Virus record (IMG/VR): IMGVR_UViG_3300029813_000232
Location: 1 to 27,402 of that record
Length of the DNA stretch: 27,402 nucleotides
Source of the DNA: a virus
Strand: one strand, 5' to 3'
Shown: piece after piece, positions 14,751 through 22,398 of the stretch
How positions within the stretch are numbered: the first letter of the stretch is position 1
Layout: every line of letters starts with the position of its first letter
Position numbers and translations under genes: made by a program
Notes under the pieces: generated by a model
The model's input: only the letters and a program-made list of their open reading frames with translations
Told to the model about the DNA's origin: nothing
Database searches by the model: none

Positions 14751-15826
14751 CTTATCCCCTCCCAATCGCTTATGATCTGCTCAGGGTAAGCTCTAGCTGC
14801 CCTTTCTCCAGCCACTTCTTCCCGCAACCGCACATACTCCGCCATCCAGTAGTCCCGCTGGGCCGTATTGCCTATGCTGGCATAGCCTGCGGCCAGTGCA
14901 CGTGGAACCAGCCGATCTACGTAAATCTCCGGTATCATCGGCACATACTCGTGCACGTCAATCTCGATCTCGTCGCCCGCAACCTGGCCGGTGATGGCTT
15001 CTGTGCCAACGTATTCAAGTGCTTCTGACCCACCGGTAATGACCGTTACTCTGAAAAGGTCATTGGCTGCCGGAGCACTTTCCTTTGCCGCCGCCAAGTC
15101 TTGAACGGTCTTGAAATCGCCGGTGCCCAGCACCTTAAAAACATCACCAACTGCCGCAGCCGCTCCCTTGGCAATACCTATCTCGCCAGTCACCTTGTAG
15201 GAATCTGCTATGGTCTCACTGGCATCGGTTATCGTTACTTGAAAATCACCGCCAATGGTATACTTATGGCGGTTCCCATCCAGGGTATAGTCATTACAGA
15301 TCCGTGTGGCGTCCCTTGTTACGTTGAAGAACGCCACCATGTCGGTCTTCAAGTCCTCACCTATCGCCAGGTCAAGATAGACTGCGGTGGTTGTGGTACC
15401 CGCAAGCGCTCGATAACGCTTTTTAGCGTAGGTCGGGAGCGAATAGTACGATATTCGCAGGTTCTCTACCGAGCTCGGCGCTGGCAGCAGGTGGATGCGG
15501 TCGTTTTCCAGGAAATACTTCCAGGGTGTCCCTTTCCGTATGGTTCCACTGGAATCGTACCGCTCCTGATATACCAGGTTGCCCACGCTGGTCTCTTTGA
15601 GGGGTACCCCCCGCCAGGTGGTTTCCTTGATCTTCACCAGCCCCAGGGGCATCTCGTAGTCCGGTGTGTCTATAACAGTGGCAATAACCGTCTCTGCGTC
15701 AATGCACTTTGTCGCCCTGGCAAAGTCCGGCTCAGCCAGGTCTTTCAGCGCCCGCTCGAAAACCCTTGGAGCTACATTATCAATCTGATCCTGGCAAATG
15801 GCTATCAGTTCGTCCCAGGTTAGCAT
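14747..15826 (-). CDS. Head-tail adaptor/tubular protein A-like, with inserted AKG module
   Basis: A 359-residue protein. The N-terminal helical part (MLTWDELIAICQDQIDNVAP), 'RGVPLKETSVGNLVYQERYD' and the C-terminal helices (VDRLVPRALAAGYASIGNTAQ) fit phage adaptor proteins between portal and tail. Between roughly residues 210 and 280 is an insertion containing two AKG-type hairpins (IAKGAAAAVGDVFKVLGTGD and LAAAKESAPAANDLFRV) followed by EYVGTE. The larger decoration protein at 17088-17795 carries the same module. The following gene overlaps its stop. It is a paralogue-type partner of the next upstream gene, which has the same overall plan. Confidence 0.7.
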   Translation of the reverse strand: MLTWDELIAICQDQIDNVAPRVFERALKDLAEPDFARATKCIDAETVIATVIDTPDYEMPLGLVKIKETTWRGVPLKETSVGNLVYQERYDSSGTIRKGTPWKYFLENDRIHLLPAPSSVENLRISYYSLPTYAKKRYRALAGTTTTAVYLDLAIGEDLKTDMVAFFNVTRDATRICNDYTLDGNRHKYTIGGDFQVTITDASETIADSYKVTGEIGIAKGAAAAVGDVFKVLGTGDFKTVQDLAAAKESAPAANDLFRVTVITGGSEALEYVGTEAITGQVAGDEIEIDVHEYVPMIPEIYVDRLVPRALAAGYASIGNTAQRDYWMAEYVRLREEVAGERAARAYPEQIISDWEGIS

Positions 15827-15835
15827 CTCAATCCC

Positions 15836-16762
15836 TTATGAGCGGCCCGTGCCAATTCCCGGTGGCCCCTCGCTCTCGTAACGGGTGTTGCGCAGCCCGA
15901 TTTCCGCTACAGCCCCATCGTAGGTAGCCTTGGAGCGGTCAGTCTGTCCATCATGCCGCCACAGGTGAGACTCGGCCAGGTCTACCACAAAACCATGCAG
16001 ACTCGGGTTCAGCTCACAACTGGCACTGGAAAGACTGTCGAGAACGCCATCAGCCGTTACAAAGTGAATCACATCGCCGGCTTCATATATTGAGGTTTCG
16101 TCCTGGTTGACAACTTTAAGTACCGTCGTAGTATTATCTACAATGATGAAATAATTGTCCTTAGTCTCATTGTATCCGATTTGACCGTTGAACTCATCAG
16201 CCGTCCATCCTGGAGCGGTGAATGTGAGATCAATATAGTAGGCGTCAAGGTCTGGGGCAGAGACTACAGCACCATTTGCCACGCTGACTACAGTAAATTT
16301 AGCTACCATCGGCTCAGGCTCACGCAAGTACCAGACATCAATGTGTTGGGTGTCATCGTCGGCAGCAACGTAGATGCGATTGTTACGAACGTAAGCCAAT
16401 GGTCGCTTGTTAGTACCCTGGTGCCACGCGTTGACAGTCTTCCTCACCTCGTCCGGCTTGATTATGTGGGCAAAAGCGCCATCGTGAATTTTAACTTGCT
16501 GAATGCCGTTGATTAACGGCTGATACGTGAGTTCGCTGAAGGCTATGGAACCCTCGTCGTCATTGTTGGCCAAGGCACAGGTGATGTCGAATTGCTTTTC
16601 CTCCAACTCCTTCAGATAGGCCGGGTGGATCAGGTTGGTCAGTTGCAGTTGCGCCCAGTTAAGGGCAGACAGTTTTAACGCTGCGGAAAACTTGTCCTCA
16701 TCGGCATCCTCCAGCCGCAGCCCCAACATATCAACCATTTCCTGAGAGGTAAAACCTGCCAT
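15836..16762 (-). CDS. Head-tail adaptor-like protein
   Basis: A 308-residue protein with helical ends and a beta middle. The N-terminus has SALNWAQLQLTNLIHPAYLK and the C-terminus VVDLAESHLWRHDGQTDRSK, which resemble the helical bundle of phage adaptor (connector) proteins. The middle (about residues 155-250) is a different beta insertion (FTAPGWTADEFNGQ, YFIIVDNTTTVLKVV) that may decorate the connector. A strong AGGAGGAG precedes the ATG. The assignment comes from the plan and its position between capsid and nozzle genes. Confidence 0.65.
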   Translation of the reverse strand: MAGFTSQEMVDMLGLRLEDADEDKFSAALKLSALNWAQLQLTNLIHPAYLKELEEKQFDITCALANNDDEGSIAFSELTYQPLINGIQQVKIHDGAFAHIIKPDEVRKTVNAWHQGTNKRPLAYVRNNRIYVAADDDTQHIDVWYLREPEPMVAKFTVVSVANGAVVSAPDLDAYYIDLTFTAPGWTADEFNGQIGYNETKDNYFIIVDNTTTVLKVVNQDETSIYEAGDVIHFVTADGVLDSLSSASCELNPSLHGFVVDLAESHLWRHDGQTDRSKATYDGAVAEIGLRNTRYESEGPPGIGTGRS

Positions 16763-16783
16763 ATCTCTACTCCTCCTCTTTTA

Positions 16784-16936
16784 TCAACGTTTTTTGCCGC
16801 CGCCACGTCCCCCGCCAGCACTTCTCCCTGGCCCGGAACTCGGACATGGATTAGGGTTACGGTTGCGGCGGCCGCCACCTGGCTGACCTTTGCCTTTTCC
16901 GCTCCCATCCCGCAACGGTCGTCTACATGTTGCCAT
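16784..16936 (-). CDS. 50-residue Gly/Arg-rich basic protein
   Basis: ATG at 16934-16936 with AAGGAAA upstream; stop TGA at 16784-16786, 21 bases before the next start. The product has MATCRRPLRDGSGKGKGQPG at the start and SAGGGRGGGKKR at the end, so it is very basic and disordered and has two Cys. Short 'RDGSGxGxGQPGG' proteins occur in phage structural regions, but I know no function. A nucleic-acid-binding or condensing role inside the head is possible inference. Confidence 0.6.
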   Translation of the reverse strand: MATCRRPLRDGSGKGKGQPGGGRRNRNPNPCPSSGPGRSAGGGRGGGKKR

Positions 16937-16953
16937 TAGATTTCCTTTCCAGT

Positions 16954-17081
16954 CCCCGACGCAAGGTCGGGGGCCTTTTCTATATCACCCCGGCCAGGCC
17001 CCGCCAACCAGTGACGGGGCCCTTGGGGATGGGTTATGGTTTCACCGTCTCCTAAACGGCTTCTCGCACACCTAGTGCGAG
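16954..17081. other. Three consecutive hairpins between decoration and downstream genes
   Basis: Hairpins lie at 17063-17081 (CTCGCAC/GTGCGAG, 5-nt loop), at 16998-17021 (a GGCCCCG/CGGGGCC-type stem containing the CCCGCCAAC core) and at 16954-16972 (CCCCGAC/GTCGGGG, 5-nt loop). None is followed by a U-run on the minus strand, the direction of the flanking genes; the leftmost has CTTTT after it only on the plus strand. They may stabilise the capsid-gene mRNA 3' end or cause partial termination. Confidence 0.5.
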
Positions 17082-17087
17082 TCTGGC

Positions 17088-17795
17088 TTACATAGCCTCG
17101 TTGTGCGCGTACGGGTAAGCAAGGCTTACGCCAAGCAACCCGCTTGCTTCCGTGACGCCAATTACAGCACCAATGATCAGATCGCCGCTATCGACTCCGG
17201 GCGTCATCACCTCTCCGGCAACTCCGCTGTAGAGCGCGAGACCGGCGACGAGATGAATACCCTTGTACTCGACCGTCGCGGCCGCAGTGATCTTGTTGAC
17301 ATTGAAGACATCGCCAGCCGCAACGGCGCTGCCCTTGGCGGTCGCCAGAGCATTGTCGGTCACGTCGCCCGTGGCTCCCACCAGGAAGTGATCACCAACT
17401 TCAATGGCAGATCCCTTGGCAACGTACAGTTCGCCAGCCTCGGCGGCGATAAAGGCATCAATGTCAGCATCTGCCTCGTCGGTCACCGTCAGTTGGATGG
17501 TGTCGTGTACGCCTCTGGCTATCACGTTATGACCTGCAATCTGGTACCAGCCGAACTTGTCGGCCCCGATCGCGGCCATTGCGATGGCGACCAGCCCCTT
17601 GGCACTGGCCACCAGCCGTGCTGTTACGGCTACGGCGGTGCTTGTGATGTAATACGTCACCCAGTCGCCCGCCACGGTGCCTACGATACCTTGCAGGTAG
17701 ACGAAAATATTACCGTCTCCGTCTTCGTGGCGGGTGCCGATGTCGAACCGTGCAGTGCTGTCAACGTCAGTAAGTCCGCGAATTAATGTAGTCAT
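17088..17795 (-). CDS. Capsid decoration-like protein, long paralogue with inserted module
   Basis: A 235-residue protein. Residues 1-95 and 180-235 align closely with the 157-residue neighbour (DVDSTARFDIGTRHEDGDGN; SAKGLVAIAMAA; KFGWYQIAG; GDLIIGAVIGV). Between them sits an extra segment of about 80 residues with two AKG hairpins (YVAKGSAIEVGDHFLVGATGD; ATAKGSAVAAGDVFNV) and EYKGI, matching the insertion in the adaptor at 14747-15826. It is probably displayed on the outside of the capsid. Its placement just after the major capsid gene supports this. A minor capsid or stabilising role is an alternative. Confidence 0.65.
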   Translation of the reverse strand: MTTLIRGLTDVDSTARFDIGTRHEDGDGNIFVYLQGIVGTVAGDWVTYYITSTAVAVTARLVASAKGLVAIAMAAIGADKFGWYQIAGHNVIARGVHDTIQLTVTDEADADIDAFIAAEAGELYVAKGSAIEVGDHFLVGATGDVTDNALATAKGSAVAAGDVFNVNKITAAATVEYKGIHLVAGLALYSGVAGEVMTPGVDSGDLIIGAVIGVTEASGLLGVSLAYPYAHNEAM

Positions 17796-17807
17796 CAGTT
17801 CACCTCC

Positions 17808-18281
17808 TTACGCTGTTGGTGTTACGTCATTGACGCTCGGGTAGTTAAGGGATACGCCACCCTTATTGCCAGCCCCCAGTACACTGCAAACCGCGCCAAC
17901 AATCAAGTCGCCGGTGCCTTTAGCATCATCAACCCTCGCTGCTGTTGCAGTCGAGTAAATGGCGGCACCTGCGGCGCACCCCGTGAGCACGCTGGCCGTC
18001 AGGAGATTGCCCGCGATCATGTACCAACCGAACTTGTTGGCCACGGTCGCAGCCATTGCGATGGCGACAAGCCCCTTAGCGCTTTGCACCAGCCGCGCTG
18101 TTACCGCAGCGGCAACGCTCGTGATGTAATACGTCACGAAGTCCCCTGCCGCAGTGGTTACGATACCCTGAAGGTACACGTACACGTTGCCGTGCTTGTC
18201 CGACCGGCGCGTGCCGATGTCGTACTTAGCGGTGCTGTGAACGTCAGTGATCGCACCATGAGTCAATACAGGACTACTCAT
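17808..18281 (-). CDS. Capsid decoration-like protein, short paralogue
   Basis: A 157-residue protein, Ala/Gly/Thr-rich and beta-type. It shares with the next gene the blocks STAKYDIGTRRSDKHGN, VYVYLQGIVTTAAGD, TARLVQSAKGLVAIAM, KFGWYMIAG and GDLIVGAV. It lacks the AKG insertion and therefore shows the basic fold. It lies directly downstream of the major capsid gene, with AAGG-type Shine-Dalgarno sequences before both paralogues. The pair looks like a tandem duplication in which one copy gained a module. Confidence 0.65.
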   Translation of the reverse strand: MSSPVLTHGAITDVHSTAKYDIGTRRSDKHGNVYVYLQGIVTTAAGDFVTYYITSVAAAVTARLVQSAKGLVAIAMAATVANKFGWYMIAGNLLTASVLTGCAAGAAIYSTATAARVDDAKGTGDLIVGAVCSVLGAGNKGGVSLNYPSVNDVTPTA

Positions 18282-18292
18282 TGTGCACCCCC

Positions 18293-19267
18293 TTACGCTG
18301 TCGGGATGCTGGTAAGTGCGGTCTGGCGTCTACGCTGAGAGCAGACAAACTGCCCCATCCAGTAGATCCGGGCCACCTTGGCATCCTGGTTACGGTTTTC
18401 GAGGAATGGCGCGAAACTGAAGTTCCGCTTCGGATGCACCTTGAAATACAGATACCGGGTGTTCAAAAAGTACATAATCCCGGCGGTGCATTCCTTATCA
18501 GACACCATCTCAGCGCCTTTGTAATTGAACACAGTCCAGCCAGCGTCAGCCAGCCTACCGTTGCCTTCCCAACGTGCCTGTGCGCCCACAATTGATTCGT
18601 AGGCTCCCATAGCATCATCGGTGGTAACGATAAGGTCCGGTGCGTCCGAGCCGTCTGCGGCTCCCCTGAACTGCGTCGCCATGTCCAGAAGCAGAAAATC
18701 CGCATCGGTCACGGTTCTCAGCTCGGCCAAGCTTGCCGCCCCGCTCGCTAGGGCAGTATGTGGTGCCCACCACGAGTAATCGCTCGAGTCGATTCCGCCG
18801 ATCGGTATTGTCGGATCAGCGGCGATGATGTCATTGAGCGAGGTAATCTCGGTGGCTGCATTCGCCTCGGCTGCGGCGAACATATGGGTTGTGAACAGGT
18901 ATTTCAGGCTGGCCTCCGCATTGGCCATCCGGGTTTCGATGAGGTCCACTACACCATCAGGTCCAGTGTTCATCATCTCGTCCCGCCCTGAAATGTTGAT
19001 CGGGCAAGTTCCCTGCACCCAGTCATACTTCGCGGTATCAATGATCTCAGGCTGGGCAGTGCCCAGAAGCTGATACCCCGAGTAAAACTCGGCTTCGGTG
19101 TTCCGCCCGTACATTACGGGCACACGCAACTGCAGGCCGCCGTTTTGATCCTTCGCCTTCCCAAGTAAAATCTTCAGGATGGCATTGGAATTGAAGATAT
19201 TATCCACGACTTGCGGCAGGTAGTGCTCCCGTATGGCGGTTTCGATGTCTCCGTATGGAAACGCCAT
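18293..19267 (-). CDS. Major capsid protein (HK97-fold type)
   Basis: A 324-residue protein with the usual features of a phage major head protein: an N-terminal helix (IETAIREHYLPQVVDNIFN), NAILKILLGKAKDQNGGLQL, an E-loop-like piece (YGRNTEAEFYSGYQLL), the segment AKYDWVQGTCPINISGRDEM and a C-terminal beta region (YLYFKVHPKRNFSFAPF). There is no obvious delta domain, which agrees with the separate scaffold gene upstream. A GGAAGGAG Shine-Dalgarno, 9 bases before ATG, and a hairpin just before it suit a highly expressed gene. Confidence 0.85.
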   Translation of the reverse strand: MAFPYGDIETAIREHYLPQVVDNIFNSNAILKILLGKAKDQNGGLQLRVPVMYGRNTEAEFYSGYQLLGTAQPEIIDTAKYDWVQGTCPINISGRDEMMNTGPDGVVDLIETRMANAEASLKYLFTTHMFAAAEANAATEITSLNDIIAADPTIPIGGIDSSDYSWWAPHTALASGAASLAELRTVTDADFLLLDMATQFRGAADGSDAPDLIVTTDDAMGAYESIVGAQARWEGNGRLADAGWTVFNYKGAEMVSDKECTAGIMYFLNTRYLYFKVHPKRNFSFAPFLENRNQDAKVARIYWMGQFVCSQRRRQTALTSIPTA

Positions 19268-19287
19268 AGTAAAAACTCCTTCCGTTC

Positions 19288-19316
19288 AACCCGCCACAGT
19301 AAAAAACAGGCGGGTT
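19288..19316 (-). other. Hairpin between scaffold and major capsid genes
   Basis: AACCCGCC (19288-19295) pairs with GGCGGGTT (19309-19316) in a perfect 8-bp stem. On the minus strand the 13-nt loop contains TTTTTT and the stem ends about 5 bases before the capsid Shine-Dalgarno. It may stabilise or allow processing of the capsid mRNA. It is not a normal terminator because no U-run follows the stem. Confidence 0.55.
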
Positions 19317-19318
19317 GG

Positions 19319-20206
19319 TTATTTACCAAAACTCTCGATAGTAGCCTTCCGAGCCGCGTCGTAACCAAAGTCGCCCGTAACAGGCTTGAAGCCGGACTTG
19401 ATGTCCTTTGCCCCCGGCTTTGCTGGAGCCTTGGGCTTGGGCTTCCCGCCCTTCTCCTCTGCCTCTTCAAGGGCTTTCTTGGCTGCTTTGAGTTGTTCCG
19501 CCTGGGTGTGCAGTTCGTATGCCTTGTCCATATCAAGCAGATTGTTCTCCACCATGAACTTCAGGAACGCTTGGCGCTTCTCGGGCGTACCAAGTGCCTT
19601 CCGGTGGTCCTCGTCCTTGTCGGTGAGCTCCCTTAGCGCCGCCATAAACTTCAAATCGTTCAGTTCGGCCCTTACCTGCTCCATGTCCTCATCGGTCTCT
19701 GGCTTCTTATCCCTATCCGGGATGGTTTGCACGTTCTTTGTAGCCTCTTTGACCGCTGACAGTGCTTCTTTGTCCAGTTTATGACCCATGTCTTCCAGGA
19801 TTTCCAGCGCATCCTTGTCCTTGAGAATATTCTCCAGCACACCGGTTGCGCCTTCAATCGCTTTGGCCTGAGCAGATAGCGTTTGAGCTCTCTCCGTGTT
19901 AGCCTTGTTCCAGTTTTCGTTCTTCTGGTGTTCTTTGACAATCCTGCCCAAATCTTCAAGGCCGTACTCTTTGCCGCCCAGTTTCACGGAAGTAGGCTCG
20001 GCAGGCTTTTTATCCGTCCCTTTGGGATCACCCTCGGAGGGTCCATTACCCTCACCCTCGCCACCATCAGACTTGCCTTCGGCCTTGGTCCCGGTGTCGC
20101 CGGTGGTATCCTTCGTGGATTCGCCAGCGGAAGTACCCTCTGGTTGCTCGTTCTCTTCGGCCGCAAACGAGTCGCGTACTTCCTGTGGTATTTCGTAAGT
20201 GCTCAT
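19319..20206 (-). CDS. Capsid scaffolding protein
   Basis: A 295-residue, highly charged protein. Residues 15-75 are acidic, Gly/Ser/Thr-rich and disordered. Residues about 95-245 are coiled-coil helices (TERAQTLSAQAKAIEGA; AELNDLKFMAALRELTDKDE; AEQLKAAKKALEEAEEKGGK), and the C-terminus is basic (KPKPKAPAKPGAKDIKSGF) and probably binds the capsid protein. Composition, length and position between portal and major capsid are those of phage scaffolds. No protease motif is seen. Confidence 0.75.
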   Translation of the reverse strand: MSTYEIPQEVRDSFAAEENEQPEGTSAGESTKDTTGDTGTKAEGKSDGGEGEGNGPSEGDPKGTDKKPAEPTSVKLGGKEYGLEDLGRIVKEHQKNENWNKANTERAQTLSAQAKAIEGATGVLENILKDKDALEILEDMGHKLDKEALSAVKEATKNVQTIPDRDKKPETDEDMEQVRAELNDLKFMAALRELTDKDEDHRKALGTPEKRQAFLKFMVENNLLDMDKAYELHTQAEQLKAAKKALEEAEEKGGKPKPKAPAKPGAKDIKSGFKPVTGDFGYDAARKATIESFGK

Positions 20207-20295
20207 AGTTGGTCTCCTTTTTGCCCCGCCAACAGCGGTGGCTCGACGCTATGATTGACCGCTACTTGGCCCGGGAGCGCCTTGCTCCGAGCCTA

Positions 20296-22149
20296 TTACC
20301 CCGCTTCCTGCGGGATTTGTCCCGCCGTTGGCGGGAAGTTTTGTTGCGGGGGGCTGTAAGCACCCCTTTGTTGCAGACTGATTAACAAATTCATAATGGC
20401 ATCCTCGTCATCGCCCTGTAGAACTTCCTGCTCTTCCGGCGATAGATTTTCCATATCCACACCGGCCAGTGCGCCCTCCTTGCGCTTTCTGTTCAATACC
20501 GCCAGTATCATATCCCTGATCTCGGATGGCATCAATTCCAGCAATACGTCCGGCGGCAGTTGAAGCAACGGCGCCAATTCGGTAAGCAGTTGAATAAGTT
20601 CTGCCTTGTTTTCGGTGAGAGGTACACCCGCACGAATCCAGAATTTCTGTTCCTGGAAGTCTCCTGCGGAGTAAGACGACGCTCGGAAATCCCCAGTCGC
20701 CCTGTCCTTCTTGAGGAATGCAATCGGTTTTTTAACGTTGTTTTGGATAAACCGGGCTATATGGTTGTAAATATGCCCCAGCGGCACCCGGACGGAATAT
20801 TGCTCTTTGAACCTGATACGGCTTTGGGCAGCCTGTTGAAGCCGCTCGATTGCCGACGCCGCCGTAACAGCCCCTTCCCTTCGTCCCTTGATGACATCAC
20901 TGACGCCCGAAATGCTGTTTGCCATGTCCATCAGCAGCATAGGCAATGCCAACATCTCCGACGGGAGTCCTTTTGCATCTAACCATTTCACCAGGGACGC
21001 CCTGGTTGGCAACCATATTGTCTCTCGCGGCCCCGTTTTTATGCCGTGCGGGTTCTCAACCTTTAAGTCTTTGGTTGCCGTAAGCGGCGGATTGCCCGCC
21101 AGCACTGCCCCGTCCACAGCCTCGGACAAAATAATGTCGGCTGCCAAGTTCAGCGTTTCAAGCTGCTCCGGTTCGCCTATGCCCCACAGCGAGTTTGGCT
21201 GAGGATAGTTCACGATGTCGGTAAAAGGGGGGTCTTCTATTTCATAGCCCGAGTCCTCCGGCTCAACCATAAGCCTATCGCCGGCTATGGTGGCGTGTAA
21301 GTATGTTTCTCGCGGTGTCGGGGCTTCACCCTGATCCATTCGACTCATGTCGTCTTCCAGATCGTGGGCGCACCAGAGGTCAATCAGCAGATTTTGGCCT
21401 AACCGGTCACCGTAGGCGAGCTCCCCTGTCCTGCCGTAATCTGCGCTCCCGCTCTGCTCCATCAGGTTTCCAGTGGCGGTGGCGCCTCCGCGCTTGCGAT
21501 GCTGCTCTGGGAACAGGTGAAAACTTCGGTACTGGTCCAGTCTACCCTCGCTCTTAAGACCTCTGACCTTATCAATTCCGTATATGCGCGCAATCTCGGT
21601 CTGGTATACCGGCGATGCGGTTACGTACCACTGAGCCTTTCTGAACCTTCCCGCAAACGGATCGGGGAACCAGGAGAAAATATCAAGCAACTCGATGTCG
21701 ATGTATGGATCGCCCGGAAGCATACGGACAGGGGCGTTTCCATAGATAAGCATGGATTTCAGCGCCATCATCCAGATTTCGTCTGCCTCGGCCTTACGCC
21801 ACTGGTGGTATATCCCATCCTCCATCTTCTGGGCATTTTCCATCATCTCATTTATGTTTAGGCTCTCGGTTTGGGTCGGCTCGGGCAGTACATCCGGTTT
21901 GGGCAGTATCTCCGCCAGGTGGGGCATAATAGTCTCAATGGTCTCGAAAATGAGATTCAGGATGATCTGGGACTTGGTCTTATCCAGATTCTTGAATATT
22001 GCGTAGTGATCACCATATGCAAGCTGCTCGTTCCTGCGCCACTGCATGCGCCTCTGCTCCGATTCCTTCAGTGATATATCAAACCGCCGCCGGATCGCCT
22101 TGACTATCCTGGTTTCCTCTTCGCCTGGTATGTAGACTTCGTCTGTCAT
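20296..22149 (-). CDS. Portal protein
   Basis: A 617-residue protein. The helical N-terminus (RIVKAIRRRFDISLKESEQR) and YGDHYAIFKNLDKTKSQIIL match podoviral-type portals, as do the central 'IYGNAPVRMLPGDPYIDIEL' region, the stem and crown helices (QAAQSRIRFKEQYSVRVPLG) and the tail (LLQLPPDVLLELMPSEIRDM). It would form the dodecameric ring through which TerL pumps DNA. The ATG is only 3 bases beyond the U-run of a strong terminator-like hairpin, so its Shine-Dalgarno (GGGGG) is part of that stem. An unusual palindromic repeat supplies the C-terminus. Confidence 0.88.
   Translation of the reverse strand: MTDEVYIPGEEETRIVKAIRRRFDISLKESEQRRMQWRRNEQLAYGDHYAIFKNLDKTKSQIILNLIFETIETIMPHLAEILPKPDVLPEPTQTESLNINEMMENAQKMEDGIYHQWRKAEADEIWMMALKSMLIYGNAPVRMLPGDPYIDIELLDIFSWFPDPFAGRFRKAQWYVTASPVYQTEIARIYGIDKVRGLKSEGRLDQYRSFHLFPEQHRKRGGATATGNLMEQSGSADYGRTGELAYGDRLGQNLLIDLWCAHDLEDDMSRMDQGEAPTPRETYLHATIAGDRLMVEPEDSGYEIEDPPFTDIVNYPQPNSLWGIGEPEQLETLNLAADIILSEAVDGAVLAGNPPLTATKDLKVENPHGIKTGPRETIWLPTRASLVKWLDAKGLPSEMLALPMLLMDMANSISGVSDVIKGRREGAVTAASAIERLQQAAQSRIRFKEQYSVRVPLGHIYNHIARFIQNNVKKPIAFLKKDRATGDFRASSYSAGDFQEQKFWIRAGVPLTENKAELIQLLTELAPLLQLPPDVLLELMPSEIRDMILAVLNRKRKEGALAGVDMENLSPEEQEVLQGDDEDAIMNLLISLQQRGAYSPPQQNFPPTAGQIPQEAG
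20299..20335. repeat. Palindromic repeat pair at the portal gene end
   Basis: Two palindromes stand side by side: CCCGC TTCCT GCGGG (20300-20314) and CCCGCC GTT GGCGGG (20321-20335). They encode the last residues of the portal, PPTAGQIPQEAG. The tail fibre ends in PQEAG encoded by the same palindrome. Such spread suggests a mobile or selected REP-like element rather than homology of the proteins. Confidence 0.75.
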
Positions 22150-22152
22150 AAT

Positions 22153-22186
22153 AAAAAACCCCCACCGCCCGAAAGGGCAGCAGGGG
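22153..22186 (-). terminator. Intrinsic terminator/attenuator immediately before the portal start
   Basis: On the minus strand CCCCTGCTGCCC, a TTTC loop and GGGCGGTGGGGG form a stem of about 12 pairs (three wobbles) followed by TTTTTT. The portal ATG begins 3 bases after the U-run. The structure has the full form of a rho-independent terminator, yet there is no room for a promoter between it and the portal gene. It probably acts by partial termination or by hiding the ribosome-binding site. Confidence 0.8.
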
Positions 22187-22215
22187 CTTGGTTGGTTACA
22201 GTGGCCCTAAACTAT

Positions 22216-22386
22216 TTAAGTCTTAGCACGAATTCTCAAGTAAATTGTGTTCCTGTTTGGTTTTCCTTTGTTAACGTTAAATTCCACATGGCCTGTATAT
22301 TCTTTATCGCCTGTTTGAAAAACAATCCACCGGGCTAAGAGTTCCAATAACCGGTTTAGAAGGCTATCGGTCAAAATTAATCCCAA
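22216..22386 (-). CDS. Small protein, 56 residues, TTG start
   Basis: The open frame from the TTG at 22384-22386 (or a second TTG at 22372-22374) ends at TAA, 22216-22218. The product starts MGLILTDSLLNRLLELLARW and ends NTIYLRIRAKT: an amphipathic helix followed by a beta hairpin around YTGHVEFNVNKG. This composition is not random, and it fills the gap between the HNH-like gene and the terminator. It is in the same frame as the upstream gene's TGA stop. No ATG is available, so expression is less certain. Confidence 0.5.
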   Translation of the reverse strand: MGLILTDSLLNRLLELLARWIVFQTGDKEYTGHVEFNVNKGKPNRNTIYLRIRAKT

Positions 22387-22398
22387 AACCTGTTTATG

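Noticed and set aside
15101-15823. 240-codon plus-strand frame
   Set aside because: Exact antisense shadow of the adaptor gene.
16675-16908. 77-codon minus-strand frame
   Set aside because: Overlaps the adaptor start in another frame; the 50-codon frame at 16784-16936 has the better start signal and fits the gap.
16954-16980. Plus-strand intrinsic terminator
   Set aside because: The hairpin and CTTTT have the form, but no plus-strand gene lies upstream that would use it.
17103-17786. 227-codon plus-strand frame
   Set aside because: Antisense shadow of the long decoration gene.
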